Part shown: positions 7,478 through 15,925 of the stretch, one piece after another
Layout of the letters: each line of letters opens with the position of its first letter
Position numbering within the stretch: position 1 is the stretch's first letter
Assembly: GCA_003220935.1 (NCBI GenBank)
Contig: QHTT01000120.1
Coordinates: forward strand, 1-38,057
Direction of reading: 5' to 3'
Length of the DNA: 38,057 nt
Source of the DNA: Gemmatimonadota bacterium
GTDB taxonomy: Bacteria; Gemmatimonadota; Gemmatimonadetes; Gemmatimonadales; GWC2-71-9
Notes under the pieces: model-generated
What the model was told of the DNA's origin: nothing
The model's database searches: none
What the model saw: the letters and a program-made list of their open reading frames with translations, nothing else
Translations under genes and position numbers: made by a program

Positions 7478-9207
7478 AACGTGAGCAGCACCGCGCCGCT
7501 GCGCGAGGCAACGCGCAGTGCGAACCCTTCCCGATCTGCGTGCGGGCCCGCGTAGGGGTGCGCGTTGTTGTAAGCGGCGATGGTGGAGTTTCGGTACAGC
7601 CGGTAGTACCCGATGTGGGTGCGCACCGCGCCCTTCGACACCAGGCAATTGCAGCGCACCGCCGCCCTCGTGCCGGGATTCACTTCGATCGTGATATCCG
7701 TGGCGCTCGTGTTGGTGACGAGCGGCGCGAAGTAGCTCTGCCCCCCGACTTGAGCGACGATGGGCGCGACCCGCCGCCCGCGGATCCGGTGGAACTCGGG
7801 GAGTGGCCCCTCGAGCGGCTCGCCGATCGGCGGGTTGCCCGGCTGGATGAGACGCCAGCGGAGGTCGGCGCGCGGGGTTCCCCGCCGGGGGAGCGCGAGC
7901 CGCACCGTCCCCTCCGGCGGCACCGTATCGATGGCGGTCCCGTCCCGCAGAATCTCCACGGGCTCGACCAGCCCGTTGTGCACGAACGCCACCCCGGTTC
8001 CGACGAACCCCGCGCCACGCGCCAGCAGCAGCGCCGCCGCCATGAACGCGAGCCCGCCCGCCAGCCACCACCCCAGGCGGCCCGAGTGGGGGCGCAGCTC
8101 GCCCGAGCGGCGGACTCGGCGCTCGACCGTCGCCGCCGCGACGAGCTTCCCGGACCCGGCGGCGCGTCCTCGGGCGAGCGCCGCGAGGGCCTCGTCCGCC
8201 GTCTGAAAGCGGTCCTCCGGGCGTTTGGCGAGGCATTTCACGATGGCGTCGGACAACCAGCGCGGGATCCGGGCATTCACATCGCTCGCCACGGGGATCG
8301 GGTCGGCGAGGTGCTTGCCGACGATCTCGGCGCTGGAGTTGCCGTCGTAGGGTGGCGCGCCGGTCACCATCTGGAAGAGCATCGCGCCGAAGGCGTACAG
8401 GTCGCTGCGTCCGTCGAGGTTGGGCTGGCCCAGCGCCTGCTCGGGACTCATGTACTGCACCGTGCCAACGGTGAACCCGGTGGCCGTCTTCGCTCCGGCT
8501 CCTGCTGTCGCCCCGGGATCGAGCAGTTTCGCGATCCCGAAATCCACCAGCAGCGCGCGGCCGGTCTTTGCCTCGAGCATCACGTTGTCGGGCTTGATAT
8601 CGCGGTGGACGAGTCCTTGCGCGTGGGCATGCGCGAGGGCTTGGAGGATCGGCTCCGCGATCTGGAGCGCTTCGTCGGCCGCGTACGACCTGCGCCGGCG
8701 CAGCGCGTCGGCGAGCGATTCCCCCTCGACGAACGGCATCACGTAGTAGACGAGGCCCTCGGCGTCGCCCGTGAAGTGGATCGGCAGGATCGCGGGGTGC
8801 TGCAGGCGCGCCAGCGCCTTCGCCTCCTGGCGGAACCGGACGAGCATCCCGGGGGTCCAGGCGATCTCGGGGTGCAGCACTTTGCAGGCGAGGCGGCGGT
8901 CGAGGTCCTGGTCCCACAGCTCGTACACCTCGGCGAACCCTCCGCGCCCCACGAGCCGCTTCACCTGATACTTGGGGCCGAGCGCGCGGGCGAGACGCTC
9001 CCCGGTCGGCCTCACCTCCTGACCGCCGCTCCCTTCCGACGTCCTCACCCCCTGACCCCCTCTCCCTTCGGGAGAGGGGGAACTCGGGGGCAGGGCGGTG
9101 ACGCGCTCGTTCGTGATCACCGTGGGCGACGGGTTGCCGCACGCGGGGCAGAACGCCGAGCCGGTAGGGATCTCCGCGCGGCACGCGGGGCAGGTGAGGC
9201 CAGTCAC
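7474..9207 (-). CDS. Zinc-ribbon Ser/Thr protein kinase with C-terminal extracytoplasmic domain
   Basis: This encodes 577 residues from the GTG at 9207. Order: a zinc ribbon (C6, C9, C20, C23); a low-complexity linker at about 40-66 made by an inserted repeat; a Hanks-type kinase domain at about 80-345 (GRGGFAEV loop, K109, HRDIKPDN with D203, DFG D222, SPE); one membrane helix near 385-405; and a C-terminal domain of about 170 residues holding RCNC. All catalytic residues are present, so it should be active and membrane-anchored. An in-frame ATG at 9270 lies inside the 28-bp palindrome and would add 21 residues; I prefer 9207 because the zinc ribbon begins there, but neither start has a good ribosome site. 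It is coupled to the downstream ADP-ribosylglycohydrolase. Confidence 0.88.
   Translation of the reverse strand: MTGLTCPACRAEIPTGSAFCPACGNPSPTVITNERVTALPPSSPSPEGRGGQGVRTSEGSGGQEVRPTGERLARALGPKYQVKRLVGRGGFAEVYELWDQDLDRRLACKVLHPEIAWTPGMLVRFRQEAKALARLQHPAILPIHFTGDAEGLVYYVMPFVEGESLADALRRRRSYAADEALQIAEPILQALAHAHAQGLVHRDIKPDNVMLEAKTGRALLVDFGIAKLLDPGATAGAGAKTATGFTVGTVQYMSPEQALGQPNLDGRSDLYAFGAMLFQMVTGAPPYDGNSSAEIVGKHLADPIPVASDVNARIPRWLSDAIVKCLAKRPEDRFQTADEALAALARGRAAGSGKLVAAATVERRVRRSGELRPHSGRLGWWLAGGLAFMAAALLLARGAGFVGTGVAFVHNGLVEPVEILRDGTAIDTVPPEGTVRLALPRRGTPRADLRWRLIQPGNPPIGEPLEGPLPEFHRIRGRRVAPIVAQVGGQSYFAPLVTNTSATDITIEVNPGTRAAVRCNCLVSKGAVRTHIGYYRLYRNSTIAAYNNAHPYAGPHADREGFALRVASRSGAVLLTF
9009..9090. 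repeat. GC-rich hairpin repeat inside the kinase gene
   Basis: Two degenerate units are present. The second contains CCCCCTCTCCC (9056-9066), loop TTC, GGGAGAGGGGG (9070-9080). The same hairpin recurs at 14102-14122 and 14588-14612. Here it is translated in frame as the kinase linker, reading SPSPEGRGGQGVRTSEG on the minus strand. Confidence 0.8.
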
Positions 9208-9255
9208 GGCACGAAAGATTCGCGGTCCGGGCGCCAGGTGCAATGGCGGCGCGGC

Positions 9256-9283
9256 GTGGGGGCGCAGCATGCTGCGCCCCTAC
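9256..9283. repeat. 28-bp palindromic element, copy 1 (one mismatch)
   Basis: Half-site GTGGGGGCGCAGCA plus its reverse complement, with one base differing from the perfect copies at 9507 and 34057. It sits between the divergent kinase and hydrolase genes, 13 bp before the hydrolase start. Confidence 0.85.
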
Positions 9284-9296
9284 ATTATTTTGACCG

Positions 9297-10130
9297 ATGC
9301 TCATCCTCCGCATCGGCCTCGGTCTCGTCCTCGCCTACGGGGCGCTCGTCGTCCTCGCGTGGCTGTTTCAGGAGCGGCTTGCGTTCCCGGCTCCCCGCGC
9401 GACGGTGCCGGACCCGCGGCGGGTCGGCGTCGCGAACGGGGAGAAGATCGAGCTGGTGACGGACGACGGAACGAAGCTGGCGGGATGGTACATGGCGCCC
9501 GTTCCGGTAGGGGCGCAGCATGCTGCGCCCCTACACCCTGCCCCTGGCCTCCTCTGGTTCTACGGCAACGGCGAGAACATCGCGACGATCTGGCCGATTC
9601 TACGGGAGTTTCAGCCGCCGCAAGCGGCGCTCCTGGTGGCCGATTATCCCGGGTATGGTGCCAGCGACGGCCGGGCCAGCGAGGCGGGCATGTACGCCGC
9701 GGCCGATGCCGCCTACGCCGCCCTTGCGGCCCGCCCGGAGGTCGATCCCCACCGCATCTTCGTATACGGCCGCTCGCTCGGCAGCGCGGCGGCCACGTAC
9801 ACTGCGACCCGTCATCCGGTCGCCGGTCTGATCCTCGAGTCACCGTTCACGACCGCGGCCGAAATGGCGCGGGACGCATACCGTATCCTGCCCCGCTTCA
9901 TCCTCCGCCTCTCGCTCGACAACCTCGGCAGGATCAAACAGGTGCGCTGCCCGGTGCTGCTGTTCCACGGCACAGACGACCGGCTCGTCCCGGTCCGGAT
10001 GGGCATGCAGGTCGCCGCCGCCGCGCCCGGCCCGGTCGAGGTGGTACTGATCCAAGCTTCGGGCCACAACGACACCTACGACGCGGGCGGGGAAAGCTAT
10101 CGGAGGAAGGTGGCGGAGTTCGTCAGATGA
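9297..10130 (+). CDS. Alpha/beta hydrolase (BEM46/ABHD13-like), membrane-anchored
   Basis: This encodes 277 residues. An N-terminal membrane helix (about 4-24) is followed by an alpha/beta-hydrolase fold. The catalytic triad is visible: Ser160 in GRSLGSA, Asp228 in HGTDDRLVP and His257 in SGHND. FYGNGENI at 88-95 is the oxyanion-loop strand (usually FHGN). The family holds serine hydrolases of unsettled substrate. Residues 71-80 (VGAQHAAPLH) are encoded by a perfect copy of the 28-bp palindrome, inserted in frame in the loop between the GWYMAP strand and the core strand, where the fold tolerates additions. Its 3' end overlaps the convergent HEAT-like gene by 8 bp. No strong ribosome site is seen. 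Confidence 0.9.
   Translation: MLILRIGLGLVLAYGALVVLAWLFQERLAFPAPRATVPDPRRVGVANGEKIELVTDDGTKLAGWYMAPVPVGAQHAAPLHPAPGLLWFYGNGENIATIWPILREFQPPQAALLVADYPGYGASDGRASEAGMYAAADAAYAALAARPEVDPHRIFVYGRSLGSAAATYTATRHPVAGLILESPFTTAAEMARDAYRILPRFILRLSLDNLGRIKQVRCPVLLFHGTDDRLVPVRMGMQVAAAAPGPVEVVLIQASGHNDTYDAGGESYRRKVAEFVR
9507..9534. repeat. 28-bp perfect palindromic element, copy 2 (inside hydrolase gene)
   Basis: GTAGGGGCGCAGCA (9507-9520) is followed by its exact reverse complement (9521-9534). It keeps the reading frame of the hydrolase and supplies V-G-A-Q-H-A-A-P-L plus the next codon. Confidence 0.95.
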
Positions 10131-10965
10131 CCGTGACCGGCACGATGCAGTCCCGTTCTGCGTCGAACCGCCGCTCCGCGTCGTCGAGCGCGCGCTGCAC
10201 GGCCTCCTGCTCCGCATCGGCGAACTTGCAGCTCGGCGCCACCCGGCCGGTCAGCTTCCGCACCGCGACGAGCGCGCGCGTCACTTCGCACCGGCCGATG
10301 TCGGGATCGGTGTGGCCCGCGACGAGCAGCTGCTCGAAGAGGGGCAGGCTGCGCTCCTCACCCAGCACGTACAGCGACTCGAGGATCTTCGGGCCCAGGA
10401 ACCGCCGCAGCAGCTGGTCGCCACGGATCCGCTGGAACAGCGAGACCAGCACGTCCGCGCGCCCGCTGTAATAGCGCGCGGCCTCGACCGCGGCGGCGAC
10501 GAACGCGTGGTGCGCGCCGGGGGTCACGAGATAGCGCTCGAACAGTGGCCACGCCGCGTCCGGATGCTGCTCCGCGAGGCCCAGGAACGCGAAGTAGCGG
10601 CGAGCGATGGGTGCCTGCGTGTCGGCAACGACGGTACGGAGGCCCGCGACGCCCCAGCGCGCCCCCACGAGCGCCGCTGCCGTCGCATGCTGCCAGCGTT
10701 CGAGCTCAGGAACGCGAAAGGTCACGAAGTGGCGGTCGCGAAACGCGCGGCTGCGCTCGAGCACCGCGAGCAGCCGCCGATCCACCTGCGCGAGCGCCGG
10801 CTCGATCGCGTCCCTGTCCGACCGGCGCGCAAGCGCCAGCGCCTCCCAGGCCAGCCGGTCCAAGCCGAGCGCGTCCCACACGCGCTCGAACGCTGCCGCG
10901 TCGCGAGCGGCGAGCAGCCGCTCCAAGGCGTCAGCGAACCGACACAGGCTCTGGACGACGTTCAC
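10123..10965 (-). CDS. HEAT-like helical repeat protein
   Basis: This encodes 280 residues, almost all predicted helix, with repeating Ala/Leu/Arg helix pairs (for example RYFAFLGLAEQHPDAAWPLF and ILESLYVLGEERSLPLFEQL) that fit HEAT or ARM-like repeats. No signal peptide or membrane segment is seen, so it is probably a cytoplasmic interaction protein. The ATG at 10965 follows a plain upstream region. The gene is convergent with the hydrolase and overlaps it by 8 bp. The specific family is not recognised. Confidence 0.65.
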   Translation of the reverse strand: MNVVQSLCRFADALERLLAARDAAAFERVWDALGLDRLAWEALALARRSDRDAIEPALAQVDRRLLAVLERSRAFRDRHFVTFRVPELERWQHATAAALVGARWGVAGLRTVVADTQAPIARRYFAFLGLAEQHPDAAWPLFERYLVTPGAHHAFVAAAVEAARYYSGRADVLVSLFQRIRGDQLLRRFLGPKILESLYVLGEERSLPLFEQLLVAGHTDPDIGRCEVTRALVAVRKLTGRVAPSCKFADAEQEAVQRALDDAERRFDAERDCIVPVTVI

Positions 10966-11052
10966 GCTCTGAAACTACCGGCTCCGGCGCCGATGGCGAG
11001 GGGTCGTTGTCCACACCGGTCTGGAAAACCGCGTGGAAATCATGTTACTCGG

Positions 11053-12264
11053 ATGCGGATAACGTTGCGCTTGCCCTTCGGCCAGCTTAACCTTGCCGCG
11101 CGACCCTCACCTCTTGAGGTCACCTGCGGAGGGCCTCTGCGAACGTCAGCTCTCGTCGGCGCCGCCCTCGTGCTGGCGGCGTGCAGCCGCCCGAGCGGCC
11201 CCATCGTCATCGGCCTGGCTGGGCCGTTCTCGCAGCCGCGCGGCACGTCCATGCTGCGTGCCGCCCAGCTGGCGGTCGAGCAGATCAACGCCCGGGGTGG
11301 CGTGAAGGGGGGGAAAGCGGGGGGAGGCCGGCCGCTCAAGCTGAAAGTCGCCGACGACTCGGGCAGCGAGAACGTCGCGATGCGGGTGGCGGAGCAGCTG
11401 TACGCCGATCCGGCGGTCCTGGCGGTCGTCGGCCACTTGAGCTCGGACCCATCCAAAGCGGCGGCCCGCATCTATGGGGGCGGCGCGACCCCCCTCGTCA
11501 TGGTGTCCCCATCCGCCTCGAACCCCGACCTGGGGGGCATCAACCCCTACTTTTTTCGGATCTGTCCGAGCGACTTGCAGCACGGAACCGAGCTCGCGCG
11601 GTTCGCGTGGCAAACGCTCGCCGCCCGCCGCGCCGGAATCATCTACTTGAACGACGACTACGGCCGCGGCGTGCGCCACACGTTCGCCGCAGCGTTCACC
11701 CGCCTGGGCGGTGTCGTGGTCGAGGCCGATCCCGCTGTGCCCGAGACGCGCTCGCTCGAGCCGTACCTCTCCCGCATGCGACAGGGAGGGGTCGACGTGC
11801 TGATGCTCGCCACCGAGCGCCCGGAGGCCGAGCTCGCGCTCCGAGAGATGCAGGCCCTCGGGCTACGCTGGCCGGTGATCGGCGGAGACGCGCTCACGGG
11901 AATCGAGGCCGACGGGGCGCTGGCGGAGGGCGTGTACGTCTCCTCCGCGTACCTGGCGGACCGGCGGGATGAGCGCAACGGGGCGTTCGTGGCCGACTAC
12001 GCCCGCGCCTACCAGGGGCAGCGCCCGGACCATCGCGGGGCGGGAGCCTATGACGTCATTTATCTCCTGGCGCGTGTGATCGCCGAGGCGGGCCCCGACC
12101 GCAAAGCGATCCGCGACAATCTCGTCCAGGTCGGCCGCGGGAAACCCTCCTTCGAGGGCGTGACGGGGACCGTGATCTTCGACGCCAATGGCGACGTCCC
12201 CGGCAAGCAGGTCATGATCGGGGTGATCCGGGATGGGCGGCTCGTCACGGAGACCGAGCGCTGA
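11053..12264 (+). CDS. Periplasmic-binding lipoprotein (Leu/Ile/Val-type, receptor family)
   Basis: This is a type-I periplasmic binding protein of the branched-chain amino acid (LivK) superfamily: [10 protein letters not shown] opens the first lobe, followed by [37 protein letters not shown] and [10 protein letters not shown] lipobox (LVLAAC, at about residues 40-45 of the long form) indicates an outer or periplasmic lipoprotein. The ATG at 11053 gives 403 residues but an unusually long n-region and no ribosome site. GGAGGG at 11128-11133 precedes an in-frame CTG at 11137, which would give a compact signal ([16 protein letters not shown]); that is a plausible alternative start. No permease or ATPase genes follow; the stop overlaps the start of a chemoreceptor gene, so the job is probably ligand sensing, not transport. 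Confidence 0.85.
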   Translation: MRITLRLPFGQLNLAARPSPLEVTCGGPLRTSALVGAALVLAACSRPSGPIVIGLAGPFSQPRGTSMLRAAQLAVEQINARGGVKGGKAGGGRPLKLKVADDSGSENVAMRVAEQLYADPAVLAVVGHLSSDPSKAAARIYGGGATPLVMVSPSASNPDLGGINPYFFRICPSDLQHGTELARFAWQTLAARRAGIIYLNDDYGRGVRHTFAAAFTRLGGVVVEADPAVPETRSLEPYLSRMRQGGVDVLMLATERPEAELALREMQALGLRWPVIGGDALTGIEADGALAEGVYVSSAYLADRRDERNGAFVADYARAYQGQRPDHRGAGAYDVIYLLARVIAEAGPDRKAIRDNLVQVGRGKPSFEGVTGTVIFDANGDVPGKQVMIGVIRDGRLVTETER

Positions 12265-13958
12265 TGCGCCTCCTGTTCGACACGATCCGCTCCCGCATCG
12301 TGGCGGGGCTGATGCCGCTCTTGATCGGTCTCGTGGGAACGGCGCTACTCGGCGCGGTCACGCTGCGGCAGATGCGGCAGGCCGTCGCCGAGGAACTGGC
12401 TGGGCTGCGGGCGTCGAGCGACGTCGGCGGCGGCCTCGTGGCCACGGTGTCGGAGGAGATTCGCACCGCGGAGCAGTACCTCGCCGCGCCCAGCGCCGAC
12501 GCACGCAAGCTGTTCCAGGCGGCGAGCGATGAGGCATCACAGTACGAGAAGCGCCTCGAGGCGTTCGGGGTGACGAGCGAGGACCGCCTCGCCGTCACTC
12601 GGCTCAAGCACCTGCACGCGTCGATCCAGGTAGACTATTCGATCGCGCACGCGCTCAAGGACCTAGGGCGGGATCACGAGGCGCTGACGCAGTTGGCCGC
12701 GGTGCGGGCGGACGCGGCCGAGGTGACGCGGCTGGCGCGCGACTTCTCGAGCCGCCAGGCGGCGAAGGCGGCTCAGGCCGCCGACCGGCTGACTGCGGCC
12801 TCGAAGGAGCGCGAGAAGGCGCTCTGGCTCCTGCTCGCCGCGATCGCCGTGATCGCGCTGTTGCTCGCACGCTGGGCCCTGCTGTCGATCCAGGGGCCGC
12901 TCAGCCGGTTGGTGACGGCAGCCGAGCGGTTCGGAGGCGGCGACCTTCGGCCCGTCACGGTGGGTGAGATGCCGCGCGAGTTCCGAGTGCTGGCCGAGGC
13001 GATGCAGCGCATGGCCGATCGGCTGCGGCGGATCGTGGGCGAGGTGGTCGGGGAGTCCGACCTGATCGCGGGCTCCGCGGGAGACCTCTCGGCCACGAGC
13101 CAGCAGCTCGCCGCCTCCTCCAGCCAGGTATCCACGGCGATGGTGGAGATTTCGGGGGGCGCGGACCACCAGCGCAGCGAGCTGGGAGCGATGGGGACCG
13201 GTCTCGAGGAGCTGCGGCGCGCCGCGGCGGAGATGGCCGAGGCGGCGGACCGCACCGCCCAGCTCGGCGAGGAGATCCGCACGGTCGCAGACCGGCACCG
13301 GGGGGACGTGGCCGCCGCCGGGAAGGCCCTGCTCGACGTGCGCGAGGTGGTGCAGACGACGTCCCAACAGGTCGGGGAGCTGGCGCAGCTCTCCGCCGCG
13401 ATCGACGACTTCGTGGACTTGATCAAGCGGATCTCCTCGCAGACGAACCTGCTCGCGCTCAACGCGGCCATCGAGGCGGCCCGGGCAGGTGAGCACGGCC
13501 GGGGCTTCGCGGTCGTGGCGGAAGAAGTCCGTCAGCTGGCTGATGAGTCGGCGCGCGCCGCCGAGGAGGTCACCCGCACGACCGGCCTCATCCGGGAGCA
13601 CATGGAGGAGGTCAGCGCCACTATGACGGCCGGCCAGGCCAAGGTGCGGGGGATCGAGTCGATCGCGGAGGGGGCGGCGCGGGGCCTCGCGGAGATCGTC
13701 GCGGCGATCGAGCAGGTCGAACATGCGGCGTTGCGGGTGCGGGTCGCGGCGCAGGCGAACCGCGCAACCACGGAGCGACTCACGCAGCAGGTCGAGCAGG
13801 TGGCGAGCCGGGCAACCGCGCACGCGACGAGTGCCGAGCAGATCAGCGCCGCCGCAGAGCAGCAGGGCGCGTCGACCGAGGAAATGGCGGCCGCCGCGGC
13901 GCACATGCTCGAAGCGGCCGAGAAGCTCCGCGGGTTGGTGCAGGGGCTACGGGTGTGA
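12264..13958 (+). CDS. Methyl-accepting chemotaxis protein
   Basis: This encodes 564 residues. A first membrane helix (about 12-35), a periplasmic helical domain of about 150 residues, a second membrane helix (about 188-208), a HAMP domain (about 209-262) and a cytoplasmic signalling coiled coil (about 270-564) follow in order. The tip around 389-428 carries the highly conserved [20 protein letters not shown] and [13 protein letters not shown] that bind CheA and CheW. No C-terminal NWETF-like pentapeptide is present. TGATG overlap with the upstream binding-protein gene implies co-translation, and the natural reading is that the lipoprotein presents a ligand to this receptor. No che genes are in the window. 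Confidence 0.93.
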   Translation: MRLLFDTIRSRIVAGLMPLLIGLVGTALLGAVTLRQMRQAVAEELAGLRASSDVGGGLVATVSEEIRTAEQYLAAPSADARKLFQAASDEASQYEKRLEAFGVTSEDRLAVTRLKHLHASIQVDYSIAHALKDLGRDHEALTQLAAVRADAAEVTRLARDFSSRQAAKAAQAADRLTAASKEREKALWLLLAAIAVIALLLARWALLSIQGPLSRLVTAAERFGGGDLRPVTVGEMPREFRVLAEAMQRMADRLRRIVGEVVGESDLIAGSAGDLSATSQQLAASSSQVSTAMVEISGGADHQRSELGAMGTGLEELRRAAAEMAEAADRTAQLGEEIRTVADRHRGDVAAAGKALLDVREVVQTTSQQVGELAQLSAAIDDFVDLIKRISSQTNLLALNAAIEAARAGEHGRGFAVVAEEVRQLADESARAAEEVTRTTGLIREHMEEVSATMTAGQAKVRGIESIAEGAARGLAEIVAAIEQVEHAALRVRVAAQANRATTERLTQQVEQVASRATAHATSAEQISAAAEQQGASTEEMAAAAAHMLEAAEKLRGLVQGLRV

Positions 13959-13980
13959 CCTCCCCTCCTCGACCCTGACC

Positions 13981-14493
13981 TCAAGCCTTGGCCGCCTCTC
14001 CGTGTCCGCACACCCGGTCTCCCTCGCCATGTTCCCACCCCCTGTCCCCCTCTTCGTAGTCCTCACCCCCTGTCCCCCCCTTCTTAGGCCTCACCCCCTG
14101 TCCCTCTCCCTTCGGGAGAGGGGGAACGACAACAGGCCTCTGGAGTGCCTCACGCAGGACTCGTTCGAGGTGTTCGCGCGTGAGGTCCCGATTGCGGACG
14201 CGAACCACGCGGTAATTGGCAGCTTCGAGAAATGCTGCGCGGGCGGCATCATAGGTCTGTCGGTCGGGCGCGTCGTGCGCGTCGCCCTCGAGCTCCACGA
14301 CGAGCCGCTCGGCGTCGCAGTAGAAGTCCACGATGAAGCCGTGGAGCACGTGCTGGCGGCGAAACTTCAAGCCGAGGACGCCCCGGTTTCGCAGCAGCGA
14401 CCACGCGTAGCGCTCGGCTGGAGGCACTGCTCGACGCAATTGACGCGCCATCGCGAACCTGTGTGCGTTCGTGAGGTGCCGGAGCGGATCCAT
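13981..14493 (-). CDS. DUF559 (Vsr-like/PD-(D/E)xK) nuclease-fold protein with repeat-derived tail
   Basis: This encodes 170 residues. Residues about 14-122 form a complete DUF559 domain: RQLRRAVPPAERYAWSLLRN, LKFRRQHVLHGFIVDFYC, LVVELEGDAHD and YRVVRVRN. DUF559 resembles very-short-patch-repair nucleases, and Asp and Glu of the likely catalytic core (VDF, ELEGD) are present; the biological role is not known. The final 45 residues (from about VVPPLPKGEGQG) are encoded by the hairpin repeats at 14040-14125 and are Gly/Glu-rich, so the repeat has extended the gene beyond its domain. The gene is bracketed by repeat clusters on both sides. Confidence 0.75.
   Translation of the reverse strand: MDPLRHLTNAHRFAMARQLRRAVPPAERYAWSLLRNRGVLGLKFRRQHVLHGFIVDFYCDAERLVVELEGDAHDAPDRQTYDAARAAFLEAANYRVVRVRNRDLTREHLERVLREALQRPVVVPPLPKGEGQGVRPKKGGTGGEDYEEGDRGWEHGEGDRVCGHGEAAKA
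14040..14125. repeat. GC-rich hairpin repeat cluster
   Basis: Several units of the form CCTCACCCCCTGTCCC end in a hairpin (CCCTCTCCC at 14102-14110, TTC, GGGAGAGGG at 14114-14122). This is the same family as in the kinase gene. Here it encodes the C-terminal tail of the DUF559 protein. Confidence 0.8.
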
Positions 14494-14782
14494 GGCTCGA
14501 AACTCGCGCCCGGGGCCGCTCCGCTCCCAACCGGAACAGCGTGCGAGGGATCAGAATGTTGCGCGACGGAAAGGGACGGATGTCGTTCCCCCTCTCCCAA
14601 CGGGAGAGGGGGACAGGGGGTGAGGACCCTGGCACGGAGGAGACAGGGGTGAGGACCTTCGACGGAGGGTTGGGTGAAGGACCTCTCACCGAGGGGTCAA
14701 AGGGGCTGAGGACCTCCCGCAGAGGGGGACAGGGGGTGAGGGCCTGTGAGGGGGTCAGGCGGTGAGGGCTACTGAGAGCGCA
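14494..14782. repeat. Degenerate tandem GC-rich repeat tract between genes
   Basis: No gene is seen in this stretch. It opens with unique sequence, then a hairpin (CCCCCTCTCCC at 14588-14598, AAC, GGGAGAGGGGG at 14602-14612). At least five degenerate copies of GGGGGACAGGGGGTGAGGACC-like units follow, up to about 14768. The strand bias is strong (G-rich top strand), so four-stranded or hairpin structures are possible. Confidence 0.75.
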
Positions 14783-15925
14783 TCAGCGGGTGACGTCCAC
14801 CAGCACGACGGCGCGGGGGCCGACGAGCGAGACAGAGCTGCCGTTGTCCGCGAGTCGGCCAAACGCCACCTGGCCCTGGACGAGCAGCGCCACCTGACCA
14901 CTCGCCCGGTAGCGCAGATCGACCCCCGGCCGCACCAGCCAGCCCAGCAGCGCCAGGCCCGCCGAGCTCGTGTCGAGCGCGGCGAGCTCGTGACGGAATT
15001 CGAGGTTCGGCGCGAGGCTCAGCGCCGGCGAGAGCGTCCGCTCGAGGCGCGCGCCGACCGCGAGCACGTTGGCGCGCGGCACTTGGACGGCGTTCAGGTT
15101 GGTCGTGTTGTAGGCGCGCGGCCGCAGGCGATACATGTCATAGGCATAGAGGGCGAGGTTGCTCGACCCCGCGGGGAAGCCGGCGCTCGAATACACCAGG
15201 ATCCGGTCCCCCGTGATGCTGCGGGAGCCGCCGCGCAGGGTGTCCGCGCCGCTCGCAGTGTAGACCGCGGCCCCGCGGAAGTAGCCGCGCCTTCCGAACG
15301 GTCCTTCCACACCGAGCCGCATCCGTCCCTCGCCGCCCGGCTCGAGCTGGCCGCTGCCGGCGATCGGCGTATAGCTCGCATGCCAGCGGTAGCTCGCAGC
15401 AACGCCACCCGCCCAACGCTCGCCGAGCCGAAACGCCGTGGCGACCCCGCCCGTCGCCCCGCCGCCCGACCCGAACGTCGGCGTGGTGAAGGCGAGCAGC
15501 TCGGTCGCGAGGGCGCTGAGCAGCGGGAGCGTCGAGTCGGACACGGCCTTCTTCCCCGTGGGGAGCGTGGCGACGACGGAGATGATGAGATGGCTGGACA
15601 CCGTGGCCCAGCTCGCCCGCACATCGGTGTCGGTGACACCAGATACCTCGAGCGTGCCACTCGTGGTCGCGCCCGACGCCCGGGCGAACGCGGCAGAGAG
15701 ATCTACGGTCAGCCGCGGTCCCATGTGCTGCGCCAGGATCAGCGGCACGGTCCATTGAACGACGTTGGTAAACGCGAAGCCCGAGCCGAAGTAATAGCCG
15801 TCGAAGACGACGCCGGTGTTGCCCGCGGTCGAGACCTCGGCCACTGGCTCCTGCGCGGCGATGGGGAGGGGGAGCGGAAGGGGGGAGATCGCCGCGAGGA
15901 GCAGCAGCAGAGATGCCCGCCTCAC
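14783..15925 (-). CDS. Putative outer-membrane beta-barrel protein
   Basis: This encodes 380 residues with a signal peptide (MRRASLLLLLAAISPLPLPLPIAAQ). A long series of alternating hydrophobic/polar strands follows, rich in Gly, Ser, Thr, Tyr and Trp and almost without Cys, as in outer-membrane barrels (for example VVFDGYYFGSGFAFTNVV and GGVAASYRWHASYTP). The last residue is Arg rather than the usual Phe, which weakens the case a little. Its start overlaps the stop of the upstream TPR lipoprotein gene by 4 bp (ATGA), so the two form one operon and probably act together in the envelope. The specific family is not recognised. Confidence 0.7.
   Translation of the reverse strand: MRRASLLLLLAAISPLPLPLPIAAQEPVAEVSTAGNTGVVFDGYYFGSGFAFTNVVQWTVPLILAQHMGPRLTVDLSAAFARASGATTSGTLEVSGVTDTDVRASWATVSSHLIISVVATLPTGKKAVSDSTLPLLSALATELLAFTTPTFGSGGGATGGVATAFRLGERWAGGVAASYRWHASYTPIAGSGQLEPGGEGRMRLGVEGPFGRRGYFRGAAVYTASGADTLRGGSRSITGDRILVYSSAGFPAGSSNLALYAYDMYRLRPRAYNTTNLNAVQVPRANVLAVGARLERTLSPALSLAPNLEFRHELAALDTSSAGLALLGWLVRPGVDLRYRASGQVALLVQGQVAFGRLADNGSSVSLVGPRAVVLVDVTR

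Noticed and set aside
9207-9270. ATG at 9270 as the kinase start
   Set aside because: The codon is formed by the palindromic element and the added 21 residues look like antisense or repeat sequence. It is kept only as an alternative.
7540-9459. Long open frame (639 codons) on the plus strand
   Set aside because: It is antisense to the kinase, whose catalytic motifs are intact; the plus-strand product is Arg/Ala/Pro-rich with no domain. GC-rich DNA commonly leaves such shadows.
12663-13904. 413-codon minus-strand frame
   Set aside because: It is antisense to the chemoreceptor gene; the composition is Arg/His/Asp-rich shadow sequence.
14593-14768. Tandem repeats considered as a CRISPR array
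   Set aside because: The units are degenerate, G-rich and without regular spacers of constant length, and no cas genes are in the window.
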